The notes beneath the pieces were generated by a model that worked only from the letters and a program-made list of their open reading frames with translations, ran no database searches and was not told the origin of the DNA. From a virus, in IMG/VR virus record IMGVR_UViG_3300037635_005395, positions 1-40,906 of that record: a DNA stretch of 40,906 nucleotides; one strand, written 5' to 3'. Positions 1 through 8,245 of the stretch are shown here, in pieces (the stretch's first letter is position 1; every line of letters begins with the position of its first letter). Position numbers and translations under genes: made by a program.

Positions 1-410
1 TTCGCGAGACAACCGAAACAGTATCTCAAAATTATGGCTACAAGTTTGGGCAAGAAGAAGAAACGTATAACATTGTGGCTGCTCATGGCTACTTTGGTCG
101 CCTTATCTTTCAGTACGCTTCCTTTAATAACAGCCGTAGCCTGCACTTCTTTCTCGCTGCCTGGCCTGTGGTTGGTATCTGGTTTGCTGCTTTAGGAGTA
201 AGCACAATGGCGTTTAACCTTAATGGATTTAACTTCAATCAATCAATCGTCGAATCACAAGGACATGTTGTTAGCACCTGGGCAGACATTCTTAACCGAG
301 CAGGACTCGGAATGGAAGTCATGCACGAAAGAAACGCGCACAACTTCCCGCTGGATCTTGCAGCAGCTAGCACCACATCTGTGGCCTTAACTGCGCCTTT
401 GATCGGATGA
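1..410 (+). CDS. psbA: Photosystem II D1 protein, 3' part (5' end outside window)
   Basis: The frame is open from base 3 with no start, so only the C-terminal ~135 residues are present. They match D1, the photosystem II reaction-centre subunit of the thylakoid membrane: a transmembrane stretch with [16 protein letters not shown], then the lumenal part with [20 protein letters not shown], which contains the histidine and acidic ligands of the manganese cluster and the C-terminal processing site. Phage copies keep D1 turnover going during infection. The stop overlaps the next start by 4 bp (ATGA), implying co-translation with the hli gene. Confidence 0.98.
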   Translation, partial: RETTETVSQNYGYKFGQEEETYNIVAAHGYFGRLIFQYASFNNSRSLHFFLAAWPVVGIWFAALGVSTMAFNLNGFNFNQSIVESQGHVVSTWADILNRAGLGMEVMHERNAHNFPLDLAAASTTSVALTAPLIG

Positions 411-625
411 CTATTATCAAAGAAGATGGTGGAAGGTTAAACACTTACGCTGTCGAACCTATCATGTATTATGACCAAGCAACTAAGGACGAACTTATGA
501 GCAACAACTATGAAAGCCACAACACCAAAGCAGAACGCCTTAATGGTCGACTAGCTATGCTGGGATTTATCGCAGCCATTGGAGCTTATGCCCTCACTGG
601 CCAAATTATTCCAGGAGTTTTCTAA
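407..625 (+). CDS. hli: High-light-inducible protein (Hlip)
   Basis: A 72-residue protein whose C-terminal half carries the chlorophyll-binding helix signature [20 protein letters not shown] (E43, N46 and R48 of the ExxNGRxAMxG motif) followed by LTGQIIPG. Hlips are single-helix relatives of light-harvesting proteins that bind pigment at photosystem II and quench excess energy. The start overlaps the psbA stop by 4 bp, so the two form one translational unit, a common pairing in cyanophages. The first ~38 residues are variable and unrecognised. Confidence 0.96.
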   Translation: MTIIKEDGGRLNTYAVEPIMYYDQATKDELMSNNYESHNTKAERLNGRLAMLGFIAAIGAYALTGQIIPGVF

Positions 626-636
626 GGTGCGTAGCC

Positions 637-674
637 AATAACTCTGAATTCCCTACAAGAACTTTGGAGTTATT
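637..674 (+). other. Inverted repeat after hli
   Basis: AATAACTC (637-644) and GAGTTATT (667-674) are perfect 8-bp inverted repeats separated by 22 nt. There is no T-tract after them, so this is a weak terminator candidate at best. It lies between the photosynthesis pair and the terminase genes. Confidence 0.45.
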
Positions 675-698
675 AACTACCGATTTACTCATCAGACG

Positions 699-725
699 CC
701 TCCTGATTGCTTCCCAGTCAGGAGG
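699..725 (+). other. CCTCCTGA/TCAGGAGG hairpin before terS
   Basis: A perfect 8-bp stem (699-706 with 718-725) and an 11-nt loop. The 3' arm contains AGGAGG, an ideal ribosome binding sequence, but it lies 32 nt upstream of the first ATG (757), so it either serves an upstream non-ATG start or is purely structural. No U-tract follows. Confidence 0.5.
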
Positions 726-756
726 TATAAACAAGTTAAGTTACATTAGGTTTCTC

Positions 757-1407
757 ATGGCTCGGCATACTACAGCGACGAGATGTCAGGCTATGACTCA
801 AGAGTGGCGTGAAGCCAAAGCAAAAGTCAATCCTGGTCCCATCTGGAATTATCAGAGGGGTTACAGGGTCCGCGAAGCCGGAAGGCACGAGGACGAAAAA
901 GCGTATCGAGCTTTTCAGTTTTACTTGAATTCTGGCAGTAGTAGAGCGCTGTCTCACACTGCTGAGGCGTGTGGCAATAGTGCTACGACTGTGGCTAAAT
1001 GGTACGACACCTATGGCTGGGCTAAGCGTTGCGCGGCCTACGACAAACAGCAAATGGCGATTACTTTTAAGGAGGCAAATGCTGTCGAACGTAAACGTCA
1101 TCGTCGAAATATTCAAGAGTTTCGGCAGGCCAACGAAGATCAAGCTCGAATGATGATGGATGTCAGCTCTGACTTGATGGACGTCGTTCAGAAGCGAATA
1201 GAGAAGGCAAGAGAAGAGGATGAGAATATTCCCATGGGCTTGCTCTCTGGTCTTATGAGAGCGGCGGCAAACCTCTCTGACGCTGGTAGGCAGTCTTGGG
1301 CCACGTCTCTCGGCGTATCCGAATTAATGCAGGTGGTAGATCAGGAGCTAGAAGAAGCGGCTCAGATAGAAGACGTTGATGTTTACGAAATTCCCATCGA
1401 CGAATAA
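757..1407 (+). CDS. terS: Terminase small subunit
   Basis: 216 residues from the first ATG; the frame is open back to a TTG at 664, but that would put both leader hairpins inside the gene. The N-terminal half has a helix-turn-helix-like stretch (GSSRALSHTAEACGNSATTV) and the rest is charged and helical, as in small terminase subunits that recognise the packaging site and load DNA to the large subunit. It sits 3 bp before an unmistakable large subunit. The call rests on position and helix-turn-helix character rather than strong sequence identity. Confidence 0.75.
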   Translation: MARHTTATRCQAMTQEWREAKAKVNPGPIWNYQRGYRVREAGRHEDEKAYRAFQFYLNSGSSRALSHTAEACGNSATTVAKWYDTYGWAKRCAAYDKQQMAITFKEANAVERKRHRRNIQEFRQANEDQARMMMDVSSDLMDVVQKRIEKAREEDENIPMGLLSGLMRAAANLSDAGRQSWATSLGVSELMQVVDQELEEAAQIEDVDVYEIPIDE

Positions 1408-1410
1408 TTT

Positions 1411-2931
1411 ATGGCAGTCAAGAAAGGTAACGACTACCTCGAAAGAGCGTCCTTAGGTCAAGGCCTCGTAAAAGAGATCAAACACAAGAAAGCTGAGAAA
1501 GGACCGGGAAAAAATGTCGTCTTGTGGAAATTTATTCGCAAAGTATTTCCTCAGTATAAATTTTACAAATTTCATGCTAAAGTCATCGAACAACTGCAGA
1601 GAGTCATTGACGGAGAATGCAATCGACTTATACTTCAGGTCCCGCCGAGACATGGAAAGAGCCTCCTTGCATCGCAATTACTTCCTGCTGCTTATCTTCT
1701 TGCTCATCCCGACCGTCATGTGGGTATCAGCTCTTACTCCGCAGAGCTTGCCGAAGGGTTCTCCCGTAAGGCAAGGGGCTATTTCAAGGAAGGCGGTGGT
1801 CTGCTAAGCGAGGAAAGCAAAGCTGTCAATGCTTGGGGAACAGAAGGAGGAGGCGGTTTGTGGGCGGCAGGTGTTGGCGGTGCCGTAACTGGCCGATCTG
1901 GACATCTTCTCATCGTTGACGATCCTGTAAAAAACAGAGAAGATGCTGAGTCTTCTAGGATAATGGAAAAACTTAATGACTGGTACACTTCAACGCTCTA
2001 CACAAGACTGGAGCCTCACGTTGGCGCGATCGTCATTATTCAGACGAGATGGTCCGAGAATGACATGATTGGCCAATTATTGGACAATGAAAAGAATGTT
2101 TCCGAGAAAGGCCGAGAAGGATGGACGATCGTTGATCTTCCAGCATTATATGAAGACAAAGATGATCGACCAAAGCTGCCTGAACACTGTCCTGTCATAG
2201 AAGATTGGCGATCGGAGATAGGAGAAGCCTTGTGTCCCCAGCGATATGATACAGACGCATTAGAGAGAATCAGAGAAGCTATTGGATCAAGAGATTTCGC
2301 TTCTCTGTATCAGCAAAGGCCAGCCCCAGAAGGCGGAAACCTGTTCGCTCCTGAATGGTGGCAATATTACAGCTGGGATAGTAATCTGCCCGATTTTCAA
2401 AGAGTGATGCTTTCAGTTGACTGTACTTTTACGAACGCTAAAAACAGTGACTATGTCGTAGGCACAGTCGTTGGGCAAGCTGGAAATTCTTTTTATGTTC
2501 TGGACTTAGTAAGGGAGAAGCTTGACGTAGTGGGAACGATGGCAATGATTGCCAGGATGTACAAAAGGCATGCTCTGTCTGGTTGTGTTATTGAGCTCGC
2601 TGCGTCGGGTTATGCTGTTTATCAAATGATGCAAAAACGAATACCAGGCCTGATTGGCTTTAAGCCTGAGAAAAGCAAAGAGGCAAGGGCTTCTGGAATC
2701 GTGCCTTTAGTGGAAGCAGGTAATGTTTATTTACCTGTCAGCGCAACTTGGCTGGATGCTTTTTTAAATGAGTTTGCTTTGTTTCCAGCATCTAAGAACG
2801 ACGACATGGTCGATAGCTTGACGATGGCTTTGAATTATTGTGCTCAGCGATCAGCCCCTCAGGCAACTTCGGTGACCTGGGGTAGAGGAGATCGCGTATT
2901 ACCAAACGCTTCAAAATATAACGCATGGTAA
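1411..2931 (+). CDS. terL: Terminase large subunit (DNA packaging ATPase/nuclease)
   Basis: 506 residues. The Walker A-like motif VPPRHGKS (residues ~77-84), Walker B LLIVDDP (~166-172) and coupling motif QTRWSEND (~211-218) form the packaging ATPase. The C-terminal RNase H-like nuclease has SVDCTF (D337), an acidic residue near 395 (VIELAASG) and NDDMVDSL (~463-470). It cuts concatemers and pumps DNA through the portal into the prohead. Length and motif order are normal. Its gene follows terS directly. Confidence 0.97.
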   Translation: MAVKKGNDYLERASLGQGLVKEIKHKKAEKGPGKNVVLWKFIRKVFPQYKFYKFHAKVIEQLQRVIDGECNRLILQVPPRHGKSLLASQLLPAAYLLAHPDRHVGISSYSAELAEGFSRKARGYFKEGGGLLSEESKAVNAWGTEGGGGLWAAGVGGAVTGRSGHLLIVDDPVKNREDAESSRIMEKLNDWYTSTLYTRLEPHVGAIVIIQTRWSENDMIGQLLDNEKNVSEKGREGWTIVDLPALYEDKDDRPKLPEHCPVIEDWRSEIGEALCPQRYDTDALERIREAIGSRDFASLYQQRPAPEGGNLFAPEWWQYYSWDSNLPDFQRVMLSVDCTFTNAKNSDYVVGTVVGQAGNSFYVLDLVREKLDVVGTMAMIARMYKRHALSGCVIELAASGYAVYQMMQKRIPGLIGFKPEKSKEARASGIVPLVEAGNVYLPVSATWLDAFLNEFALFPASKNDDMVDSLTMALNYCAQRSAPQATSVTWGRGDRVLPNASKYNAW

Positions 2932-2936
2932 ACTGA
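2927..2936 (+). promoter_or_regulatory. GGTAAACTGA: putative phage promoter before the sigma gene
   Basis: A weaker match to the recurring motif GGWATMCTAG. It overlaps the terL stop codon, and the last T of TAAACT is 20 nt before the sigma-factor ATG. Confidence 0.35.
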
Positions 2937-2953
2937 AGATAAAGAAGGTTTAC

Positions 2954-3685
2954 ATGGCACGTCGCCCTGCTAAGTTTACAATGAATAACGAGCAGCGTAA
3001 GCTTGCTGCAGACAATCTAAACCTAGCAAGGAGAGAAGCTTGGAGACTTCAAAGAACTACTGAGATCGATTATCACACCTTGGAATCAGTAGCATTCGAG
3101 GGGTTATGCAAAGCGGCTTATCGTTATGACGCCTCAAGGCCTCATCCTATTACGGGAAAGAGCATGAAGTTCTCCAGTCTGGCGACACCAACAATTCGCG
3201 GGGAGTTACTTCATTGGATAAGAGATAGGACTTACGCACTTAGACTGTCGCATAAAATGAGAGAGCGATGGGTCAAGGGGCGAAAGCTCCTTTACAGAGG
3301 AGCAAGTGATATCGAGGTGGCTGAAGAGCTTGGGATCGATCGTCAGGAGTGGCAAGAAATCCGCAAGGTTTGTTCTGGTCCTCCCCTTGAGCTAAAGGAG
3401 CAGGCGAAGCCCTCAGAGCCTTTGACGGCTAGTGAAATCGATTTCGGTGCCATGTATCTAGAGTTAGCGTCGTCAGCCATGGAAGAGCTAGAGGATCAAT
3501 CTGAGGTCCTTGATCGATTGGAGATATATCTAAGCGGAACAGGATCTCGTCTCCCTACAGAAGCTATCGACAGGTTGCTTTCCATCGCAGGCTGCAGAGA
3601 GACTGATTGGTCCGAAGCAGGGATCGAACTGATTGATGGCTGTCAGAAACTGGCCAACAACCGCTATCAGCCAAATCTTTTCTGA
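2954..3685 (+). CDS. Sigma-70-family RNA polymerase sigma factor, apparently without region 4
   Basis: 243 residues. The N-terminal half looks like sigma region 2: paired helices around LARREAW, an acidic ESVAFEGLCKAAYRYD stretch (~45-60), and FSSLATPTIRGELLHWIRD followed by a basic helix (~75-105), the -10-recognition part. GASDIEVAEELGID (~116-129) resembles region 3. The C-terminal ~100 residues show no region 4 helix-turn-helix, the part that binds a -35 box. It should bind host core polymerase and redirect it to phage promoters. It lies between terminase and primase genes. Sigma family fairly certain; absence of region 4 judged by eye. Confidence 0.82.
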   Translation: MARRPAKFTMNNEQRKLAADNLNLARREAWRLQRTTEIDYHTLESVAFEGLCKAAYRYDASRPHPITGKSMKFSSLATPTIRGELLHWIRDRTYALRLSHKMRERWVKGRKLLYRGASDIEVAEELGIDRQEWQEIRKVCSGPPLELKEQAKPSEPLTASEIDFGAMYLELASSAMEELEDQSEVLDRLEIYLSGTGSRLPTEAIDRLLSIAGCRETDWSEAGIELIDGCQKLANNRYQPNLF

Positions 3686-3694
3686 TACACTGGC
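3683..3694 (+). promoter_or_regulatory. TGATACACTGGC: putative phage promoter before primase
   Basis: TACACT with an upstream TG and a downstream GG, a variant of the recurring motif. It overlaps the stop of the sigma gene and ends 27 nt before the primase ATG. No -35 box is visible. Confidence 0.45.
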
Positions 3695-3717
3695 TAGAGC
3701 CTTGCGGGCAATGGTCT

Positions 3718-5310
3718 ATGGCAATTACTCAAAAGACGCTTCAGGCTATAAAAGCAGCGCCATTGTCTACCGTTGTGGAAGCGACAGGAGGCTTGCTGAA
3801 GAAGGTAGGGCATGAATTCGTGACTCAATGCCTCTGGCATGAAGATACCAACCCCTCGTTGACGATTAGTGATCAAAAGGGGTTTTGTTTCTGTCATGTT
3901 TGCAGGGGGGGCGGAGATGTTCTTGACTATGTACAGAAAAGGAAAGGGCTAAATCTGAGGGACGCCGCTGAGCTAGTCGCTAGCGTTCATGGCATAGCTT
4001 TTGAAACGGATGACGAAGATTCGGAGCATGCAAGAGCAAGACGTGCCGCTTTTGCTCAGAATCTTGCGAAGATTGGCAGCATCCAAGAAACGTTTAGAAG
4101 TAACTGGACGGATCCTAGGGCGAGTAGAGTCCATGAGATATGGCTCGCGAGAGGATTGACTAAAGAGGCTTCTAAAGAGTTTGAAATAGGATACGCGCCT
4201 AATGGAGAATTTGCCGGAAGGATTACTATCCCGATCTATGATTACAAAAACCGACTTGTTGGATGGACTGGTCGAGCCACGAAAGAGGGCCAAAGCGCGA
4301 AATACAAGAACAGTGCAGATAGTGACATCTTTCACAAAAAGCTTCTTGTATTTAACGAACCACGGGGACTGGAAGCAGCTAGAGAAGCGGGATGTCTTAT
4401 TTTTGTTGAGGGACATCTAGATGTTCTTAGTATGTGGCAGGCTGGAATTCGCAACGTGGTTGCCATGCAAGGCACTGGAGCTCCTGACGTTTCGGTTCTA
4501 AAAAGGTTGTCTCGTAGTGTAAAGAATTTTGTGTTATGTTTTGATGGAGACGCCGGAGGTAGAAAAGCGGCTGAGCAGTTCCTTTCTGTAGGTGGCCCTA
4601 TGGCTATGTCTGGTGAGATAAATATCAACATATCAACTTTGCCAGAAAAGAAAGATCCCGACGATATACTTAAAGAAGGTGGAGACTTGTACAGCTTAAT
4701 AGCTAGCGCTCCGTCATGGCTTGATTGGGTCATAGATACTTGGGCCGTAGATCTGGACAAAGAGAATACGTCTATGGTTACAGAAGTAGAAAAGAGATTA
4801 AGGCAATTGATAAATGGATTACATTCCAAAGCGCTTCGAACTCATTACATAGACAAAGCCTCACGGATTTTATCTATTAACGAAAAAGAAGCAGAAAAGA
4901 TCAGCAAAGAATGGGGCAGTGCAGAGTATCGTCAACAAGTAAAGGCTTGGGAGCCAAGAGCTCCACATGAGATTCGATTAGCAGCAGAGCGTCGACTGTT
5001 GAGGATCTTCATTCACTGCGAAGACCAACGGGTAAGACTAGCTCCACTAGTTGAGCAAATAACAAACCCAGCTTTGCGGTGGCTCTGGGAGCGTCTTAAA
5101 GAGCTGGACAATTGTTCTTCGATAGATCTTACTCCTCATAGTGCAATGGCTGTTGTCGCTGTAGCCGAGCCGCACTACATGCAGCAACTACGGGCTTTGA
5201 TTAGGCCGAATGTTTTTGTCGATACTAGTGAAGGAGTGATAGAGCATCTTAATGATATACTGGAAAGGGAAGCTCTGATCAAAGAAAGGAATGAGTCTGA
5301 CACCGATTAG
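3718..5310 (+). CDS. dnaG: DNA primase, DnaG type
   Basis: 530 residues. A CHC2-type zinc finger is visible (C38, H41, C59, C62) followed by GGGDVLDYV, then the catalytic core and a TOPRIM fold with FVEGHLDVLSMWQAG (~230-244) and LCFDGDAGGRKAAEQF (~273-288), the acidic metal-binding signatures. It makes RNA primers on the lagging strand. The C-terminal ~170 residues would contact the helicase. The gene overlaps the next by 20 bp. No helicase or polymerase is in this window, so those must lie elsewhere in the genome. Confidence 0.95.
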   Translation: MAITQKTLQAIKAAPLSTVVEATGGLLKKVGHEFVTQCLWHEDTNPSLTISDQKGFCFCHVCRGGGDVLDYVQKRKGLNLRDAAELVASVHGIAFETDDEDSEHARARRAAFAQNLAKIGSIQETFRSNWTDPRASRVHEIWLARGLTKEASKEFEIGYAPNGEFAGRITIPIYDYKNRLVGWTGRATKEGQSAKYKNSADSDIFHKKLLVFNEPRGLEAAREAGCLIFVEGHLDVLSMWQAGIRNVVAMQGTGAPDVSVLKRLSRSVKNFVLCFDGDAGGRKAAEQFLSVGGPMAMSGEININISTLPEKKDPDDILKEGGDLYSLIASAPSWLDWVIDTWAVDLDKENTSMVTEVEKRLRQLINGLHSKALRTHYIDKASRILSINEKEAEKISKEWGSAEYRQQVKAWEPRAPHEIRLAAERRLLRIFIHCEDQRVRLAPLVEQITNPALRWLWERLKELDNCSSIDLTPHSAMAVVAVAEPHYMQQLRALIRPNVFVDTSEGVIEHLNDILEREALIKERNESDTD

Positions 5311-6559
5311 TCACCTAAGAGAAGAAATCCTTGACCTTTACGAAGTCCATGGGTCCTATCTCGGAGCAGCAACTGCTCTTTACGAGAAATATCCATATTT
5401 GGCAAAGCCCAACCAATTAAGGTCTTATATAAAAACAGAGATTCAAGCTATCGAGCCTGATGTCGAGATGCTTACGGAGACAGTCCGATTAGCAAAAAAG
5501 AATCAAGAACTACAAGACTTGAGTCGCATTCAAAACAAATCATTCAGAGATTATGCTCGAATCGAAAACTCGGTCCATGCTTACAGTGAGTCAATCCTTG
5601 CCGAGCTTCAGCTCCATGGTTCTAGGCTTAGTGATCTCCCTCGGCGTAATGGGCCTCTTGACCCTTCCTCTGCTGTTATCGTCGTCCATCTCTCAGACAA
5701 CCACTGGAACGAATTAGTTAATCTACCTAGTAATCAGTTTGACTTCGAGATTGGATCTAAACGATTGCAATTATTTGCTCAAAAGATAAAGCTTCAGGGC
5801 AAAGCGTATGGAGCACAGCGGATCGTGGTGTTTTTTGGGGGAGATCTCATGAATAGCGATCGTCGGCTAGACGAACTACTTGCTATGAGCACAAACCGTG
5901 CTCGTGCAACGCTGTTAGCTGTACACCTTTACAAACAGTTTTTAATGGACTTACGAGCAGATTTTTTCGTCGACTGTTTTGGAGTTACAGGCAATGAGTC
6001 ACGAGCAAAAGAAGATCTAGGATGGGTCGATATTGTCGCTACCGATAGTTATGATTTCACGATTTACAGTATGCTTCAAGCTGTTTTTGATGCAACAAAG
6101 GATAGGGGAATGAGATTTCACGATTTTCAAGCTAACGAAGTTGTTTTTCAAATTCACAATCAAACGTTCTTAGGTCTTCACGGGCATCAAATCTCTGCAA
6201 CAGATCAGAAGAAAGTTCAAGCCATGATTGGGAAATATGCAGCCAAGGGCATTAATGTTACTCACATTCTCTGCGGTCACATCCATAGCACTATCGTTTC
6301 GGACTACGTTTCTCGAAACGCCAGTCTCGTGGGTTCTAACGCCTATTCTGAGGAGGCACTGGGATTTGTCTCGAAAGCCGCGCAAAATTGTCATGTTGTC
6401 ACGCCTCAGGGGCTTGACGGAATCAAATGTGACCTGCAAAAAGTCGAGAATATTGAGGGTTATGAAATTATTGACAAGCTTGTTGAGTACAATGCTAAGT
6501 CAGCCGGAAAAACGGGAGAAGCTGTTCTCAACGCTAGACCTGTGGTTCGAGTGATTTAA
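5291..6559 (+). CDS. Calcineurin-like metallophosphoesterase
   Basis: 422 residues. The metal-binding motifs of the family appear in order: HLSDNHW (~133), GGDLMNSDR (~183), TGNESR (~235), HGHQ (~297) and CGHIHS (~329), giving a two-metal phosphoesterase. About 120 N-terminal residues precede the domain and begin with a region (EILDLYEVHGSYLGAATALY) that could bind nucleic acid. Start overlaps primase by 20 bp, which suggests a job in DNA metabolism, for example an SbcD/Mre11-like nuclease. The substrate is inferred only from context. Confidence 0.85.
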   Translation: MSLTPISHLREEILDLYEVHGSYLGAATALYEKYPYLAKPNQLRSYIKTEIQAIEPDVEMLTETVRLAKKNQELQDLSRIQNKSFRDYARIENSVHAYSESILAELQLHGSRLSDLPRRNGPLDPSSAVIVVHLSDNHWNELVNLPSNQFDFEIGSKRLQLFAQKIKLQGKAYGAQRIVVFFGGDLMNSDRRLDELLAMSTNRARATLLAVHLYKQFLMDLRADFFVDCFGVTGNESRAKEDLGWVDIVATDSYDFTIYSMLQAVFDATKDRGMRFHDFQANEVVFQIHNQTFLGLHGHQISATDQKKVQAMIGKYAAKGINVTHILCGHIHSTIVSDYVSRNASLVGSNAYSEEALGFVSKAAQNCHVVTPQGLDGIKCDLQKVENIEGYEIIDKLVEYNAKSAGKTGEAVLNARPVVRVI

Positions 6560-6577
6560 GAGATGCCAAGGTACTGT

Positions 6578-6588
6578 GCTTAATCCTG
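6578..6588 (+). promoter_or_regulatory. GCTTAATCCTG: weak phage-promoter-like motif before glutaredoxin
   Basis: AATCCT followed by G, as in stronger copies of the motif further on. Its last T is 20 nt before the glutaredoxin ATG. The usual upstream GG is missing. Confidence 0.3.
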
Positions 6589-6606
6589 CGAAATTGCTAA
6601 CGAACT

Positions 6607-6804
6607 ATGAAAAACGTCACCATCTATACTCTTTCGAACTGTAAGTGGTGTCTTAAGGCTAAGAGGCTTCTTGAACTCCTCAAGGTATCCTACACAGAAG
6701 TCAATGAAAAATTTGACGGTTACCCTACCGTTCCTTATATTGTCGTAGACGGTAAGCCCATAGGTGGCTTTACCGAATTCGCGGCTTATTGTCGTAAGCT
6801 TTAA
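6607..6804 (+). CDS. Glutaredoxin
   Basis: 65 residues with the redox motif C12-K-W-C15 after a beta strand (VTIYTLSNC), the cis-proline signature TVPYIVVDGKPIGG and a short C-terminal helix: a minimal glutaredoxin fold. It reduces protein disulfides using glutathione. In phages carrying ribonucleotide reductase it is a likely electron donor, and such a reductase is encoded about 3 kb downstream. The next gene begins 6 bp later. Confidence 0.93.
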   Translation: MKNVTIYTLSNCKWCLKAKRLLELLKVSYTEVNEKFDGYPTVPYIVVDGKPIGGFTEFAAYCRKL

Positions 6805-6810
6805 ATTACT

Positions 6811-7446
6811 ATGAATTTCCGATCTATCTTGACCCCTGCCCTTTTCGCTTCTTTAGCTTTTGGGGGGCTGGGGTCTTTTCCTGTTCAGGCAGCAAGTTCC
6901 AAAAACTTTTGCCTAAATCCTCACCACAGAACTGTCCGCGACCGTCTAAAGCCTTTGGCAGACCTAATCGCAAGAGGAGAAGGAAACTACAACTCTGTGA
7001 ATCGTGGGTATGCTGGCGACACCCCTGGAGGTATTCAGTCTTTAACTGGGATGACCTTCGAGAACTACACAGTTGGTCAGATAGTATCGTATCAGCACAG
7101 TTGGCTTCATGCTGTTGGTCGCTATCAGTTGATTCCTTCTACATTTCGTTTTGCTGTAGCCAATTCAGACGTCAGCCCTCTGGACATGTTCACTCCCGAG
7201 GTTCAGGACAAGCTGATGGTGGCCTTGGTCCTGAACAAGAGACCTGCTGTTGGTGATTACCTTAAGGACCGACACGACTCACTGGGACTAGCCATGGATG
7301 AAATGGCTAGAGAGTGGGCTTCTATTGAATACAGAAGCGGGAGAGGCTACTATGATCACACTGGAGGAAATCGCGCTCACATTTCCAGGTCTCACCTTGC
7401 AAAAGTATTACGCAAAATTAAAACTGATTGGTACTTCATTACTTAG
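6811..7446 (+). CDS. Exported lysozyme-like muralytic protein
   Basis: 211 residues. The N-terminus is a good signal peptide: basic start, hydrophobic stretch ~7-23, and an A-x-A-like site near FPVQA (~23-27). The body has a lysozyme/transglycosylase layout: ADLIARGEGNYNSVN with E57 as candidate catalytic acid, then GRYQLIPSTF (~103-112), a signature of goose-type-like lysozymes. It would cut peptidoglycan in the periplasm for lysis; a signal-anchor-release endolysin is possible. No separate holin was recognised beside it. The enzyme class is secure; the exact subfamily is not. Confidence 0.8.
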   Translation: MNFRSILTPALFASLAFGGLGSFPVQAASSKNFCLNPHHRTVRDRLKPLADLIARGEGNYNSVNRGYAGDTPGGIQSLTGMTFENYTVGQIVSYQHSWLHAVGRYQLIPSTFRFAVANSDVSPLDMFTPEVQDKLMVALVLNKRPAVGDYLKDRHDSLGLAMDEMAREWASIEYRSGRGYYDHTGGNRAHISRSHLAKVLRKIKTDWYFIT

Positions 7447-7479
7447 TTTTGAACTAAATCATTATCAAAAGGATACTCC

Positions 7480-7641
7480 ATGATTTCTAACTACACAGTC
7501 ATCTACGAGGATGGAGCTGGACACAGAAGAGAGTTCTACCTTAAAGCTAAATCAATAGCTCATGCTACTGTTTCGGCTAGAGAATTACTACCTGATTGTG
7601 TCACCATTGTCCGCGCTTATCACAATCCGTCTTGGGATTAA
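7480..7641 (+). CDS. Mini-protein of a phage paralogue family (member A)
   Basis: 53 residues starting MISNYTVIYEDGAG, with an AAAGGA ribosome binding site 6-11 nt upstream. It shows the plan NYTVIY (strand), a second strand, then A-x-S-x-x-x-A (helix) and a last strand (TIVRAY). ORFs at 8245, 16458 and 18223 share this layout. No function is known to me. It lies just after the lysozyme-like gene. Confidence 0.65.
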   Translation: MISNYTVIYEDGAGHRREFYLKAKSIAHATVSARELLPDCVTIVRAYHNPSWD

Positions 7642-7644
7642 TCC

Positions 7645-7884
7645 ATGCAAATAACTTATTCTTTTTTAGTCGTTTTAGTTTGTTGCTTTTACCTGTGGCC
7701 ACAAGAAACAAGTAATAGTATTGCAGCTGTCTCCCTAAAACTTCAGATTTATTACATAAATTACAGAACGAAATGGATGGCGTGGAAAATGTACTGTCAG
7801 TTAAAGAAACTATGCAAAGAGTCTGGGTTCCCAGATCCCGGCCCGTTTACATTTGTAAACATATGGGAAAGAGATGTACGGTAA
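7645..7884 (+). CDS. Small membrane protein, unknown
   Basis: 79 residues beginning MQITYSFLVVLVCCFYLW, a single hydrophobic segment (~4-18), followed by a basic region with aromatic residues. Three bp separate it from the upstream stop. A small membrane protein next to an exported lysozyme-like enzyme could be a holin or spanin component, but nothing specific supports that. No good ribosome binding site is visible. Confidence 0.45.
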   Translation: MQITYSFLVVLVCCFYLWPQETSNSIAAVSLKLQIYYINYRTKWMAWKMYCQLKKLCKESGFPDPGPFTFVNIWERDVR

Positions 7885-7885
7885 C

Positions 7886-7898
7886 CTGATATACTTGC
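7886..7898 (+). promoter_or_regulatory. CTGATATACTTGC: putative phage promoter
   Basis: TATACT (7890-7895) with the downstream TGC of the recurring motif. It ends 29 nt before the ATG of the 44-residue basic protein at 7924. This argues that the gene starts there rather than at an ATG at 7874 in another frame. Confidence 0.45.
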
Positions 7899-7923
7899 AA
7901 AGTCTCCAGTTAGACTGCTTACG

Positions 7924-8058
7924 ATGGCCTTTTTCGTCAAAACAAACTCTCAAAAGCCTGGACCCAAGAAACGCACTTCTATTGGAAACGGCTTACGCAA
8001 ACTTGGTAGCTACAAAAAGAAAAGCCAAAAGCCTTCAAGGGGCCAAGGCAGAAAATGA
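7924..8058 (+). CDS. Small basic protein, unknown
   Basis: 44 residues, rich in Lys, Arg, Gly and Ser (MAFFVKTNSQKPGPKKRTSI, ending RGQGRK). The composition suggests binding to nucleic acid or ribosome and natural disorder. A motif-type promoter ends 29 nt upstream. A longer overlapping frame (from 7874) reads through here but has less natural composition in this part. Confidence 0.55.
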   Translation: MAFFVKTNSQKPGPKKRTSIGNGLRKLGSYKKKSQKPSRGQGRK

Positions 8059-8098
8059 TTCAGCCCTTGCTTTGCACAGACCAAACTCTTTATGCCTT

Positions 8099-8245
8099 AT
8101 GACTTGCGAACCACCCTGCAAGAAATGCCAATGCGTCAAAGTCTGCGATCACTTAGAGCTCGACGACGACTTCTACTTTGAGTATGACTACAGTGCCTTA
8201 GCATCTGAAACACTTAGGTTCTTCAAAAAACAAGGTTACGACTAA
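8099..8245 (+). CDS. Small cysteine-rich protein, unknown
   Basis: 48 residues. The N-terminal part MTCEPPCKKCQCVKVCDHLE has five cysteines and a histidine, a likely zinc-binding knuckle, followed by an acidic, aromatic tail (DDDFYFEYDYSAL). The frame is open upstream to 7874, but the composition becomes sensible only from here. The stop TAA shares its last base with the next ATG (TAATG). Confidence 0.55.
   Translation: MTCEPPCKKCQCVKVCDHLELDDDFYFEYDYSALASETLRFFKKQGYD

Noticed and set aside
664-756. Upstream extension of the small terminase from TTG 664
   Set aside because: It would contain the 8-bp hairpin at 699-725 and has no homology-like features; ATG 757 preferred.
7874-8245. A 123-codon open frame on the plus strand
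   Set aside because: Its first part has unnatural composition and overlaps a better basic ORF at 7924-8058 with a promoter motif upstream. Only the part from 8099 reads like a protein.
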